Source: CAVVIO01 sp963748095
GTDB taxonomy: Bacteria; Bacteroidota; Bacteroidia; Bacteroidales; UBA10428
NCBI GenBank assembly: GCA_963748095.1
Contig: CAVVIO010000022.1
Coordinates: 1-61,727, forward strand
Direction of reading: 5' to 3'
DNA: 61,727 nt
In this document: piece by piece, positions 43,797-52,500 of the stretch
How the letters are laid out: each line of letters opens with the position of its first letter
Numbering within the stretch: the stretch's first letter is position 1
Made by a program: the position numbers and the translations under genes
The notes under the pieces: generated by a model
Told to the model about the DNA's origin: nothing
What the model saw: the letters and a program-made list of their open reading frames with translations, nothing else
Databases searched by the model: none

Positions 43797-44476
43797 GTTA
43801 TGGCGCGTTTTTTATTTTTCAAAATTATCAAAGTATTTATTCCAAATTATCTTTTCATATTTCTCTGCATAACTTTCGGCATATTTTTCACCATTGGGTA
43901 ATGCATTTTTAAATTTAGTATTTATCCTATCATGATGATGACCAATTTCGTGCAGCAAAATATGCAATAGTTGGTATGCTTTTATTTGATTTTCTGTGAA
44001 AAAACAAATAACACCATCTTTTTTTAATTCATATTTTACATCTAGTCTTTCAAATAAATCCTTATGAGCATTAAAGTAGTCCTTATTTAAGGAACAGGCC
44101 ATGTTTTTATCCCAAGCGCAAATCCCAATAACCCCATTATTATACCAACCATCTGGTCCACCGCCTTGTGCTAATAAAATTGCATCAAATTCGTCTTCTA
44201 TTTCTTCCCAATGTGGGAGTAGCTCAAGAAAATCAATTATGTCTCGCTTTTTAAGAAAGTGCTTATATCCTTTACCTGGACTTTCAATATCAATTTGAAG
44301 GACATCTTGTCTTGTATTCCAATAATTTGGGGTTAAATCATGTCGATTCTTTTTCTGAACGCGACCATCTTTTACTTTAGGTGTCGTTTTTCTATTCATA
44401 ATTCCAAATACCTAAAATGTCTTAATTTTTTATATAAACTTATGTGAGTGATTGTCTTTTTAAAATGCGCCATAAC
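43797..44476 (-). mobile_element. Integron-like cassette 5 (HExxH protein)
   Basis: The left end GTTATGGCGCGTTTT (43797-43811) and right end AAAATGCGCCATAAC (44462-44476) are complementary at 14 of 15 positions, including the terminal GTTATGGCGC / GCGCCATAAC. This is the clearest pair in the window. The right end is also the first arm of attC-like hairpin 2. Confidence 0.7.
43812..44399 (-). CDS. Putative HExxH zinc-dependent hydrolase-like protein
   Basis: The 195-residue soluble protein has no signal peptide. A predicted zinc site lies at H150-E151-IGH154 in LLHEIGHHHDR, with a possible third ligand in the following helix (E175 or E179, AESYAE). The N-terminal part (about 20-135) is not recognised. 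The HExxH-H pattern resembles minigluzincins or SprT-like proteins; proteolysis is not shown. It is the only gene of cassette-like unit 5. Confidence 0.7.
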   Translation of the reverse strand: MNRKTTPKVKDGRVQKKNRHDLTPNYWNTRQDVLQIDIESPGKGYKHFLKKRDIIDFLELLPHWEEIEDEFDAILLAQGGGPDGWYNNGVIGICAWDKNMACSLNKDYFNAHKDLFERLDVKYELKKDGVICFFTENQIKAYQLLHILLHEIGHHHDRINTKFKNALPNGEKYAESYAEKYEKIIWNKYFDNFEK

Positions 44477-44606
44477 GGTTTATGGTAGGGTGTCGTGCGG
44501 GATTACGAAGCTACTTTCCTATCAGGTTACACCGACTTAATTTACGAGCCACAAACGCTCGAAAACCACTGAAACCCGCATGCACTATACCATGTGTTGT
44601 GCCCTG
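44467..44606. repeat. attC-like imperfect hairpin 2 between cassettes 5 and 6
   Basis: The element reads from GCGCCATAAC to GTTGTGCCCTG. Arms pair as ATGGTA/TACCAT and TGCGGG/CCCGCA, with a small apical stem CGAGC/GCTCG. The inner sequence shares CGGGATTACGAAGCT with hairpin 1 at 5315-5447. Core boxes CCATAAC and GTTGTGC resemble R'' and R' of attC sites, with one or two departures from RYYYAAC/GTTRRRY. Confidence 0.65.
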
Positions 44607-45181
44607 TGCTTATTGTATTTTTGTTCAATCATGTTTAATATTATTGGTAATTGTCTTTTTCTAATCTTTTCAAATCCAATCTCAATTTTTTTAGTATCTG
44701 ATTCGACCATCACCAAATTATCTTTAAAATCAATACGTATTACATCAATCCACTTAATTTTAGTTGAATCAGTCAAACCACCCGAAACATGTATTCGAAT
44801 TATTCTATTATTTATCAGGATATAATTATCTCGATATAGAAAAATCAACAAAACAAAGGACAACGCAGATAAATGATGCATGTCAAGTCCGTACCAATTT
44901 GTCCTAATGTCAGAATACATGGTCGCATTTAATAATTCAACCAATGCAGGTATAAGGAATAATAATCTTGTCCAGTTAAATTTCTTAAAATTAAAAACCT
45001 TTCTTATTCCTAAAATATTTAATATTTCTTGTGGTAAAACGACTCCTGAAACAAAAATAGAAATTGAAATAAAGAATATAAATCCATATCCATCAAATGA
45101 ATTAAATTTCGTAGTCATAAAATGAAAATTTAAAACCACAAGTATCAAAATGAAAATCCTAAAAACGCTATTCAGTTTCAT
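44585..45181 (-). CDS. Membrane protein with C-terminal PH-like domain
   Basis: The 198-residue protein has about four hydrophobic helices in residues 5-120. A soluble beta-rich tail (about 122-198: ILINNRIIRIHVSGG, IKWIDVIRIDF, VMVESDTKKIEIGF) resembles bacterial PH-like domains. Function is unknown. Its last codons and stop lie inside attC-like hairpin 2, as often happens with integron cassette genes. It is the only gene of unit 6. Confidence 0.65.
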   Translation of the reverse strand: MKLNSVFRIFILILVVLNFHFMTTKFNSFDGYGFIFFISISIFVSGVVLPQEILNILGIRKVFNFKKFNWTRLLFLIPALVELLNATMYSDIRTNWYGLDMHHLSALSFVLLIFLYRDNYILINNRIIRIHVSGGLTDSTKIKWIDVIRIDFKDNLVMVESDTKKIEIGFEKIRKRQLPIILNMIEQKYNKHRAQHMV

Positions 45182-45245
45182 ATATGTCTAAATTACTAGA
45201 ATCGTTTATCATCTAAGCACTGTCTCTCCCAGCATTGGGCACAAC
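44596..45245 (-). mobile_element. Integron-like cassette 6 (membrane protein)
   Basis: The left end GTTGTGCCC-TG-TGCT (44596-44610) and right end AGCA-TT-GGGCACAAC (45231-45245) pair at 13 of 15 positions. The only mismatches are the TG x TT pair. This unit directly adjoins unit 5 through attC-like hairpin 2. Confidence 0.7.
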
Positions 45246-45410
45246 TTGTTTATATACGAATATTTTATTCGTATAACATGCCAATGTAGGTATGTTATAC
45301 GAAAGTTTGTTTCGTGATAGCAGGACTTTCAAATTCATTATCAAATTTATAATAGCAACATCTGATGTATCAATTACACAATTCTTCTCAACTTCCACTT
45401 GCCATTCAAA
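45246..45410. other. Gene-free stretch right of cassette 6
   Basis: TATACGAATATTTTATTCGTATA (part) and GTATGTTATACGAAAG form overlapping palindromic arms at about 45255-45320. They probably represent the inner part of another attachment-like hairpin that was later split by repeats. Confidence 0.4.
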
Positions 45411-45535
45411 AAATAAATGTAACTGATATTCAACAAAAAAGCAAATGATTTTTATGAACATTTCTGTAAATTAGAAGTTGGATGTTGTCTGAACTGAACA
45501 CGATTTAACGGATTTGTGGATGGTCAGGATGGATA
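45411..45535 (+). repeat. Dispersed repeats R1 + R2, copy 4
   Basis: R1 (AAATAAATGTAACTGATATT ... GCAAATGATTTTTATGAACA, 45411-45460) is followed by R2 (TTGTCTGAACTGAACACG, GATTTAACGGATTTG, from 45485). R2 here has a four-base CTGA duplication. The block lies in the middle of the space between cassettes 6 and 7. Confidence 0.85.
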
Positions 45536-45570
45536 TTATTAACCCAGGCAGGTCTACAAACAATGTTTAG

Positions 45571-45627
45571 TTCAACAAAGCCTCCAATACAAAGCGTATG
45601 CAAGCAAAGCTTTATTAGAGGCTAAGT
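45571..45627. repeat. Hairpin to the left of cassette 7
   Basis: AGCCTCCAATACAAAGC pairs with GCTTTATTAGAGGCT (one gap, two differences) around a short loop, ending four bases before the cassette start GTTATGTGCGC. It fits the inner arms of an attC-like site whose outer left box was lost. Confidence 0.55.
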
Positions 45628-46311
45628 GTTATGTGCGCTACCTATTTTTCATTTTTTTAATCTATAAATCATTTCTTTTGGTACCTTGTCTGGCGAACCA
45701 CAATCAAAAGGTGGTTTTGGGTCATACTCAATTGCAAGTTGTACCATCTTGGCGGTTTGGTCTCCTGCTATTTTACTAACTAAATATAAGGCCATATCTA
45801 TCCCGGCAGACACTCCTGCTGATGTTATAATTTTGCCATCTTGAACGTATCTTTCATTCTTAATCATGACATTGTATTTACTCAATTGCTCTTTTCTTCT
45901 CCAATGGGTAGTACAATCTTTGTTGTCTAAAAGTCCAGCTTCCGCCAGCAACAATGAACCTGAACAAACAGAAGTAGTCCATTTTGTCGTGCTATCTATT
46001 TTTTGAATCCAATCAAGTATTTCTTTGTTTGGCAACAAATTGTCTATTCCAAATCCACCAGGTATCAATAAAATATCTGCTTGTTCAATCTCTTCTAAGG
46101 AATAGTCTGCATATATTTTTAGTCCATATGCGTCCTTATACTCTTTTTTCTCATGTCCAACAAGATAAATCTGTGAGTTAGGAAGTTTGTTTAATACTTC
46201 ATATGGCCCAACAACATCAAGAGCTGTAAAATTATCAAAAAGAAGAATCACTATTTTCATAATCATAATTGTATCCATTTGCAGTGTCTTTTCTTAGGTT
46301 GCGCACAAAAC
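45628..46311 (-). mobile_element. Integron-like cassette 7 (DJ-1/PfpI protein)
   Basis: The left end GTTATGTGCGCTACC (45628-45642) and right end GGTTGCGCACAAAAC (46297-46311) pair at 13 of 15 positions. A T x T mismatch falls just beyond the core, at the place of the TG x TT mismatch in other units. Confidence 0.65.
45649..46260 (-). CDS. DJ-1/PfpI family protein
   Basis: The 203-residue class I glutamine-amidotransferase-like protein has nucleophile C99 in TTSVCSGSLLLAEAGLL, the acidic residue E21 in DVVGPYEVL and PGGFGID at 67-73. The opening FDNFTALDVVGPYEVL and THW after the nucleophile match isonitrile-hydratase-like or AraC-associated DJ-1 proteins. Substrate unknown. The ATG at 46260 gives a normal family N-terminus. 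It is the sole gene of cassette-like unit 7. Confidence 0.88.
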   Translation of the reverse strand: MKIVILLFDNFTALDVVGPYEVLNKLPNSQIYLVGHEKKEYKDAYGLKIYADYSLEEIEQADILLIPGGFGIDNLLPNKEILDWIQKIDSTTKWTTSVCSGSLLLAEAGLLDNKDCTTHWRRKEQLSKYNVMIKNERYVQDGKIITSAGVSAGIDMALYLVSKIAGDQTAKMVQLAIEYDPKPPFDCGSPDKVPKEMIYRLKK

Positions 46312-46512
46312 ATTCCTATAAACACAATTGCGTTTATCGTTATCATAGCGTAACCGTTCCATCTCTGTAACTGTCTGATTTAACCTATTTATTGTAATAT
46401 TTATTATATCCGGTTATTTTTTTCATCCTGTTTAATTATCAGCGCGAAAAACGGTTTTAATCCTCTCTGCATGTAACTAAAATCTAACTCCTCCTCCTTG
46501 TAACCGTTCGGG
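46312..46512. other. Gene-free stretch right of cassette 7
   Basis: AT-rich sequence; short arms TATAAACACAATTGCG and CGTTTAT follow the cassette end. Similar in style to 7755-7870 (TTATTCATTATATTTAATTA-like tracts). No gene seen. Confidence 0.35.
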
Positions 46513-46695
46513 AAATAAATGTAAGTGATAATCAGGGAAAAAGCAAATGATTTTTATGAACAGTTGGAAAGTGTCGAAGTAACAATGTGACAAGGTGACA
46601 AAGTTTCTTGTGCGGAAGAAGGTGCATTGTTTGTCCGGCGGCTGGGTGTGTTGTCTGAACACGATTGAACGGATTTTGCGGATGTACAGGATGAC
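46513..46695 (+). repeat. Dispersed repeats R1 + R2, copy 5, with inserted module
   Basis: R1 (46513-46562) is followed by AAGTAACAATGTGACAA (46577-46593) and TTTCTTGTGCGGAAGAAGG, then R2 (TTGTCTGAACACGATTGAAC, GGATGTACAGGATG) at 46651-46695. The middle module also follows the degenerate R1 at 7871. Confidence 0.8.
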
Positions 46696-46984
46696 CGGCG
46701 CATTCAGGATCTGTATTTTCAGGCACACAGGCGGAGACCTTGTACCATATTGGATAGCAATTCAAACATGATTGCCTTTAAACAAAATACCATGATCCAT
46801 CCCTGATCTTTACTAAAATGCCAGGGATTATTATCGGTTATGGTATGTTTGTTCCGGCTTGGAATATCGCGGGAAATATTTTTTTACATATCAGGTCAAT
46901 ATAAAACTTTATCAATATTAAAATGTTTATTATTCATAAACATTCTAAATAACTGATTCTCCATAACTATTAAATTATTGCATT
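46696..46984. other. Upstream region of the Lipoprotein_15-type gene
   Basis: No coding frame, known repeat or full promoter pair was recognised in these 290 bases. Confidence 0.35.
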
Positions 46985-47851
46985 ATGAAAACAAGAAGTA
47001 AATTAATGGTTTTGTTAGTTTTAAGTGTTGCGGGATTAATCAGTAATAAATGCACCAAATCTTCCGACAACAGTACTCCCGTCGTTAAGGTAAAATTAGC
47101 GACGAGTCCGGATTTAGGGCAGTACCTGGTGGATAAAGACGGATACACGCTCTATATCTTTGCAAACGATTACAATGGTAATGTCAGTTGCACGGGTGGC
47201 TGTGCCGCGATATGGCCTCCTTTTTACGCGGGTGATATCACCATGGGTAACCTTGGTTCGGGATTGAACCTTTCTGATTTTGATACGATTATGGTAAACG
47301 GCAGTCCCCAGACACGGTATAAAGGCTGGCCGCTTTATTATTATGCCCCGGCCAGCGGAAGTTACAATACACGTGAGACCCCGGGACAGACAGGCGGTGA
47401 AGGGGTAGGCAATATATGGTTTGTCGCCAAACCCGATTATTCCATATCGCTTGTTAATACCCAGCTCGTCGGCAATGACGGCAAGGATTATACGGGTTCC
47501 TATACCGAAGGTACGGGAAAAACGCTTTATTTCAGCGATGCAAAAGGAGTAACCCTCTATACTTTCTCAAAAGACAGTTTTAATATGAACAAATTTACCA
47601 AGTCGGATTTTTCAAATAATTCTGTCTGGCCTATCTATGAATCCAGTCTGATGGCGGTTCCGTCAACTCTCGATAAATCACAGTTCGACAGTATTAACGT
47701 ATACGGGAAAATGCAACTCACTTATAAGGGATGGCCATTGTATTATTTTGGAGCAGATAACGGTGTAAGAGGGAGTAATAAAGGGATCAGTTTCCCTGTT
47801 CCGGGCATCTGGCCGGTAGCAGTGAAAGACATGGCGGGCGCTCCTCATTAA
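46985..47851 (+). CDS. Secreted protein with two Lipoprotein_15-type repeats
   Basis: The 288-residue protein has an N-terminal hydrophobic leader ending in NKC23; the lipobox (SNKC) is poor, so lipidation is uncertain. Two repeats of the secreted-repeat family (COG4315) are visible: one from about 38 with YLVDKDGYTLYIFANDYNG, CTGGCAAIWPPF and TRYKGWPLYYYAP, and a second from about 160 with LYFSDAKGVTLYTFSKDS and LTYKGWPLYYFGAD. The cysteine pair CTGGC is kept only in the first repeat. Function of the family is unknown. Confidence 0.85.
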   Translation: MKTRSKLMVLLVLSVAGLISNKCTKSSDNSTPVVKVKLATSPDLGQYLVDKDGYTLYIFANDYNGNVSCTGGCAAIWPPFYAGDITMGNLGSGLNLSDFDTIMVNGSPQTRYKGWPLYYYAPASGSYNTRETPGQTGGEGVGNIWFVAKPDYSISLVNTQLVGNDGKDYTGSYTEGTGKTLYFSDAKGVTLYTFSKDSFNMNKFTKSDFSNNSVWPIYESSLMAVPSTLDKSQFDSINVYGKMQLTYKGWPLYYFGADNGVRGSNKGISFPVPGIWPVAVKDMAGAPH

Positions 47852-48168
47852 CGATTCTTTGTTCAGGAATCGTGCCCGTCGGTATAGAAAATCCGAAGTA
47901 CATTTGCCTTGTGAACTGCCCCGGCTATTGCCGGGGAGTTAAGTGAGGGTGTAATAACGTGATAAAATAATGTAACAGGTTTTTTTCATTTATGATATTT
48001 CCTGGAGTATAGATGACTGTGTTATATTTGATGTGGTTTGATGCGTGTTCATCAATGAATGGTTGTATCAATGAACTTAAAAGAGTTTTAGTTTTAACGA
48101 TAGCCGCAAAGCTTACCGGCTGGTTAATGTGAAGCGCTTGTCCGGCTTCCTGTATCTGTTCAACCTTA
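47852..48168. other. Gene-free interval with a strong hairpin
   Basis: CCCCGGC-TATT-GCCGGGG (47919-47936) with outer AACT/AGTT pairing lies after the Lipoprotein_15-type gene. There is no T-run, so it may be a structural or repeat element rather than a simple terminator. TACATTTG at 47899-47906 resembles a -7 box. No gene seen. Confidence 0.5.
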
Positions 48169-48321
48169 CTGATACTGATAACTGATAACTGATTACTGAT
48201 AACTGATTACCGATTACCGATCACTGATAACCGATCACTGATAACCGATCACTGATAACCGATTACTGATAACTGATCACTGATTACTGATTACTGATTA
48301 CTGATAACTGTTCACTGATAA
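48169..48321. repeat. Heptanucleotide tandem repeat (CYGATNA, about 22 units)
   Basis: One 6-base and 21 seven-base units of the form CTGATAA, CTGATTA, CCGATTA, CCGATCA run without interruption. Variation is confined to positions 2, 4 and 6. It ends two bases before the stop of the nucleotidyltransferase gene on the minus strand. Confidence 0.95.
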
Positions 48322-48323
48322 GT

Positions 48324-49229
48324 CTATGTCCACAGTTTTTCCGGATAAACACCCTGTTCAATAAGCCGGTTGATGTTTTTAACAGCCAGCGGTTTATCTT
48401 CACTGTAAGTAACCCCAAACCATTTGTCAGCCGATTCCAGGACTTTTAGTTTAATTTTTCCTTCGTGAATAAGTTTGTTCGCCACAGTTGGTATATAGAA
48501 TTCCGCTTTGGGATCGGAAGCATTCTTTTTTATGAAATCAACAAATTCTTTTTCCATGTAATCGAATACGGAAGTTGTAAAACCCCAGTAATTCATCGAA
48601 ACTACTTCACTACCCGTAAGTTTCACTTTCTCACCTCCATCATCGAAAAATATATTTCCGGATGAATCCCTTTCTATACTTGTTCTTTCAACAACACCCT
48701 GCAAATAACCATCCTTATCGGTCTGACATACTCCGCGGGCCACCGAACCAAAATCTGAAAGCGTCGTATCCAGTCTGTAACCGATCATCGCGTAAAGGTC
48801 CGGATTGTTTGCATTTTTCAGTAAAAAATCGGCTATGGATTTATAAGCAGAAGGCCCGTAAAAATCATCGGCATTTATTACGGCAAAAGGTTCTTTAATA
48901 TTTTCCCTGGCAGAAAGAAGTGCATGTCCCGTTCCCCACGGTTTTATACGTTCCTGCATGTATTGAATTCCCGTTGGGATATCTTCCATTTCCTGAAATG
49001 CATATTCCACTTCAATTCTTCCTTTCAACTTGGGAGTGAAGATATTCATAAACTCCCCGGAAAAATCTTTACGGATAATAAATACTACTTTACCAAAACC
49101 AGCCCGAATGGCATCGAATATCGAATAATCCATTATTACTTCACCACCGGGCCCCACCGGATCAATTTGTTTTAATTTGCCATAACGGCTTCCCATACCG
49201 GCAGCTAATATTAATAAAGTTGGTTTCAT
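48324..49229 (-). CDS. Sugar-1-phosphate nucleotidyltransferase-like protein
   Basis: The 301-residue nucleotidyltransferase has the signature LAAGMGSRYGKLKQ (about 7-20), with a metal-binding ADDFYG (about 119-124), FIPT-like EFYIPTVANKLI and KWFGVTYSEDKP near the end. The LAAG-x-GSR-x-G-x-LKQ form matches a Bacteroidetes group related to NDP-sugar pyrophosphorylases. It would couple an NTP to a sugar phosphate; which sugar is unknown. It is monocistronic, and its stop abuts the heptamer repeat. Confidence 0.85.
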   Translation of the reverse strand: MKPTLLILAAGMGSRYGKLKQIDPVGPGGEVIMDYSIFDAIRAGFGKVVFIIRKDFSGEFMNIFTPKLKGRIEVEYAFQEMEDIPTGIQYMQERIKPWGTGHALLSARENIKEPFAVINADDFYGPSAYKSIADFLLKNANNPDLYAMIGYRLDTTLSDFGSVARGVCQTDKDGYLQGVVERTSIERDSSGNIFFDDGGEKVKLTGSEVVSMNYWGFTTSVFDYMEKEFVDFIKKNASDPKAEFYIPTVANKLIHEGKIKLKVLESADKWFGVTYSEDKPLAVKNINRLIEQGVYPEKLWT

Positions 49230-49512
49230 CTTATTGAAATATAGATTATATTATTACAATTAATTTAAATACTAAATTAATAACCTTTGGGGGATGCTTT
49301 GCATCTTATATAAAAGAAATGCAATGATAACAAAATTATAAACCCCGAAAAAGTAAAAAGTACTATTATAGTATGATTCATAACAGGTAAGGACATACTA
49401 ATTAAAATTAATACTCTGTTTTAAACAAAAAATTCCAAATATAAATATCGTCAACAATTATATTATCAGGAACTTCAAACCTGTGTTCAAAATTTACGTA
49501 TATAAGTCCAAT
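49230..49512. other. Divergent region upstream of the first giant sensor
   Basis: AT-rich. No promoter of the type seen at 53428 was found. A frame from a GTG at 49483 would add ten residues to the sensor, but the ATG at 49513 is preferred. Confidence 0.35.
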
Positions 49513-52500
49513 ATGAGAATAAAAAGATATAAGGCTGGCAAAGGTCTTGTAATCATATACCTTTTATTATTACCATTTCTGGCCGGGTTTGCCGGAGATG
49601 GTATATATAATTATGATGCTATTTCATTGAAGGATGGCCTCAGCCAAAGCACCGTGAATACCATATTACAGGATAAATACGGGTTCATTTGGTTTGGGAC
49701 TGAAAACGGACTTAACAGATACGACGGCTATGATTTTGTCCATTTCTTTCCTGATAAGTCAGACACAACAAGTATCAGCAATAATATAATACATTCCATT
49801 ATCGAAGATAAAGGAGGATGCCTTTGGATCGGAACAGAATACGGATTAAACAGGTACGATCAGAGATCAGGTATCTTTTCACGATATATTCATTCAAAGG
49901 ACGATACAACTTCTATAAGCGGTAATAATATTAATGCAATTTTTCACGATTCGGATAATGATATCTGGGTCGGCACATTAGGTGAAGGTCTAAACCTATT
50001 CGACAGGAAAACTAATTCTTTTCAACATTTCAAAAATAATCGTTCCGTTGGAAGCAATATTATATATTCTATAATTGAAGATAACCGGCACAAAAACATT
50101 TTATGGGTTGGTACTGAAAATGGCTTATTTAAGTTTGACAGGAATCAAAAGAAATTTCTTTATTCAAATGATGATACTTCGCAATATGATCAAAGAGTCA
50201 GAACTATATATTCCATTCGGTCCATTGTACAAGATTCTACCGGCACATTATACATTGGTACCTGGCATGGATTAATAAAATATTCAACGGAAAATGATCA
50301 TTGGAGCAGGTTAAATATGTCGAATACAGCTGATAGCTTAATAAAATACAGTATTATTCTTTCCTTGCTGATAGATGATAAAAATACTATATGGGTTGGT
50401 ACCCGTGACAATGGATTACTCAGTACGAAAATTAACCACACAGGTAACAAAATTAAAAATCATTGGCAACAATATGATGAATTTAAAGACGATGTAATCA
50501 CTTCCCTGTACCATGATAAATCAGGTATGCTATGGATAGGAACGACGTATCATGGTATTAACAAACTATCATTAAGCAATAAGAAATTCATGCATTATGA
50601 TAAAAACTCGTTTAATGGAAATGGTTTAAGTAACAATGTGGTATTATCGGTAATAACTGATCCTCAGAAAAATATTTGGGTAGGAACTAAAAACGGCGGT
50701 TTAAATAAAATAGACCGGAAGCATGCAAAAATTACGCATTACAAGGCAAAACAAGGAGCAACTAACTGGCTAAATAACAACAATATTCTTTGCTTTTCAA
50801 TAACAACTTCACAAAATACCGATTATCTGTGGATTGGTACAAATGGTGGAGGATTAAATAAATTAAATCTTTCGACTGACAAATTTGAAGTATTTACCAG
50901 CGAACGGCTAAAAGACACAGGTTTAAGCAATAATAATATTTATTCCATTACACCGTATGATGAAGACCATTTAATAATCGGTTACTGGCTGGTTTTAAAT
51001 TATGGTATTATTGATATTTTCAACATAAGAACCAATAAGGTTGTCAGCTATAACATTAACAAAAAAAACAGCAAAGGCCCGGCAAACAATATTGTCATGA
51101 ATATTTATAAGGATCGTTCGGGAATTGTATGGTTGGGTACCAGAGGTTCAGGGTTAGTAAAATTTGTAGTTAAAAATATAAATGCACAAAATCCTTCCGA
51201 TATTGGAACTATAACCAATTATATTCACGATCCGGATAATCCAGGTTCTATCAGCCATAATAATGTATATTCCATTTATGAAGACAGAAATGGTATTTTC
51301 TGGATTGGTACCGGTGGTGGCGGTCTGGAACAGTTTGACCGTATGAATGAGACTTTTCACCATTTCACAATGGAAGACGGACTCCCTGACAATATTATCT
51401 ATGGCATTATTGAAGATGAAAATAATAATTTATGGTTGAGTACTGCTAACGGGCTTTGTTTGTTTAATCCAAAAACAGAAAAGTTTACAGTCTATGATAA
51501 ACGTGATGGTTTACTGGACAATGTTTTTAACAGCGGTGCCTACAACATTGCCCCCGACAATGAAATATTTTTTGGCGGAACAAATGGGCTTACAGCATTT
51601 TATGCCGATAGTATCCGGAATGATACGTATGATCCGGAAATAGTTATTACAAAATTTACCATTAGTTCGCGCGAGACATCATATGATTACAGAAAGTTCT
51701 CAAGATTTACCCTGGCATCGCTACATAATATCAATCTGACCCACCAGTTCAATAATCTTTTATTTGAATTTTCAGCCCTTGACTATTCCAATTCCGATAA
51801 AAACAAATATTCATATATACTGGAAGGATATGATTCGAAGTGGATAAATACAGATGCATCCAGAAGATTTGCAAATTATACCAATTTATCACCCGGTAAA
51901 TATGTGTTTAAAGTAAAAGGTACCAATTCGGATGGATTATGGAGCAACCGGATAGCGTCCATTGAAGTGACAGTAGAACCTCCTTACTGGTTAAAATGGT
52001 GGTTTGTTACCCTGGCCTTAGCAGTATTGTTGGTTTTAGCCGCCTATTATTATATCAGGTGGAGGAAAAAACAATTGCTGGAAAAAAACGAACTTGAAAA
52101 ATGGGCGGAAAAATCTATTGCCAGGGAAAGAAACCAGCTTCGTACTCTCATCGATAATATGCCCGATGTTATATATATTAAAGATCGTGAAAGCAGATTC
52201 ACAGCAGCGAATAAAAAAGTTGCCGAGGTAATGAATGCTAAATCACCGGCTGAGCTAATAGGAAAAAAGGATTCCGATTATTACCCGCCTGATTTAGCCA
52301 TGGAATTTTATACCGATGAACAGGAGATAATGAAAACCGGTATCCCGATAATAGGAAAAGCAGAACCCGGTCAGGATGAAAAAGGGAATAAAAGAATTAT
52401 ATCAACTACAAAAGTACCGTTAAAAAATAAAGAAGGGGAAATAATAGGAATTATTGGAATTGGCCGTGATATTACAAAAATGAAAAACACGGAAAAAGAA

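Noticed and set aside
48169..48321. CRISPR array
   Set aside because: Units are 7 bases without spacers, and no cas genes are present. It is a simple tandem repeat.
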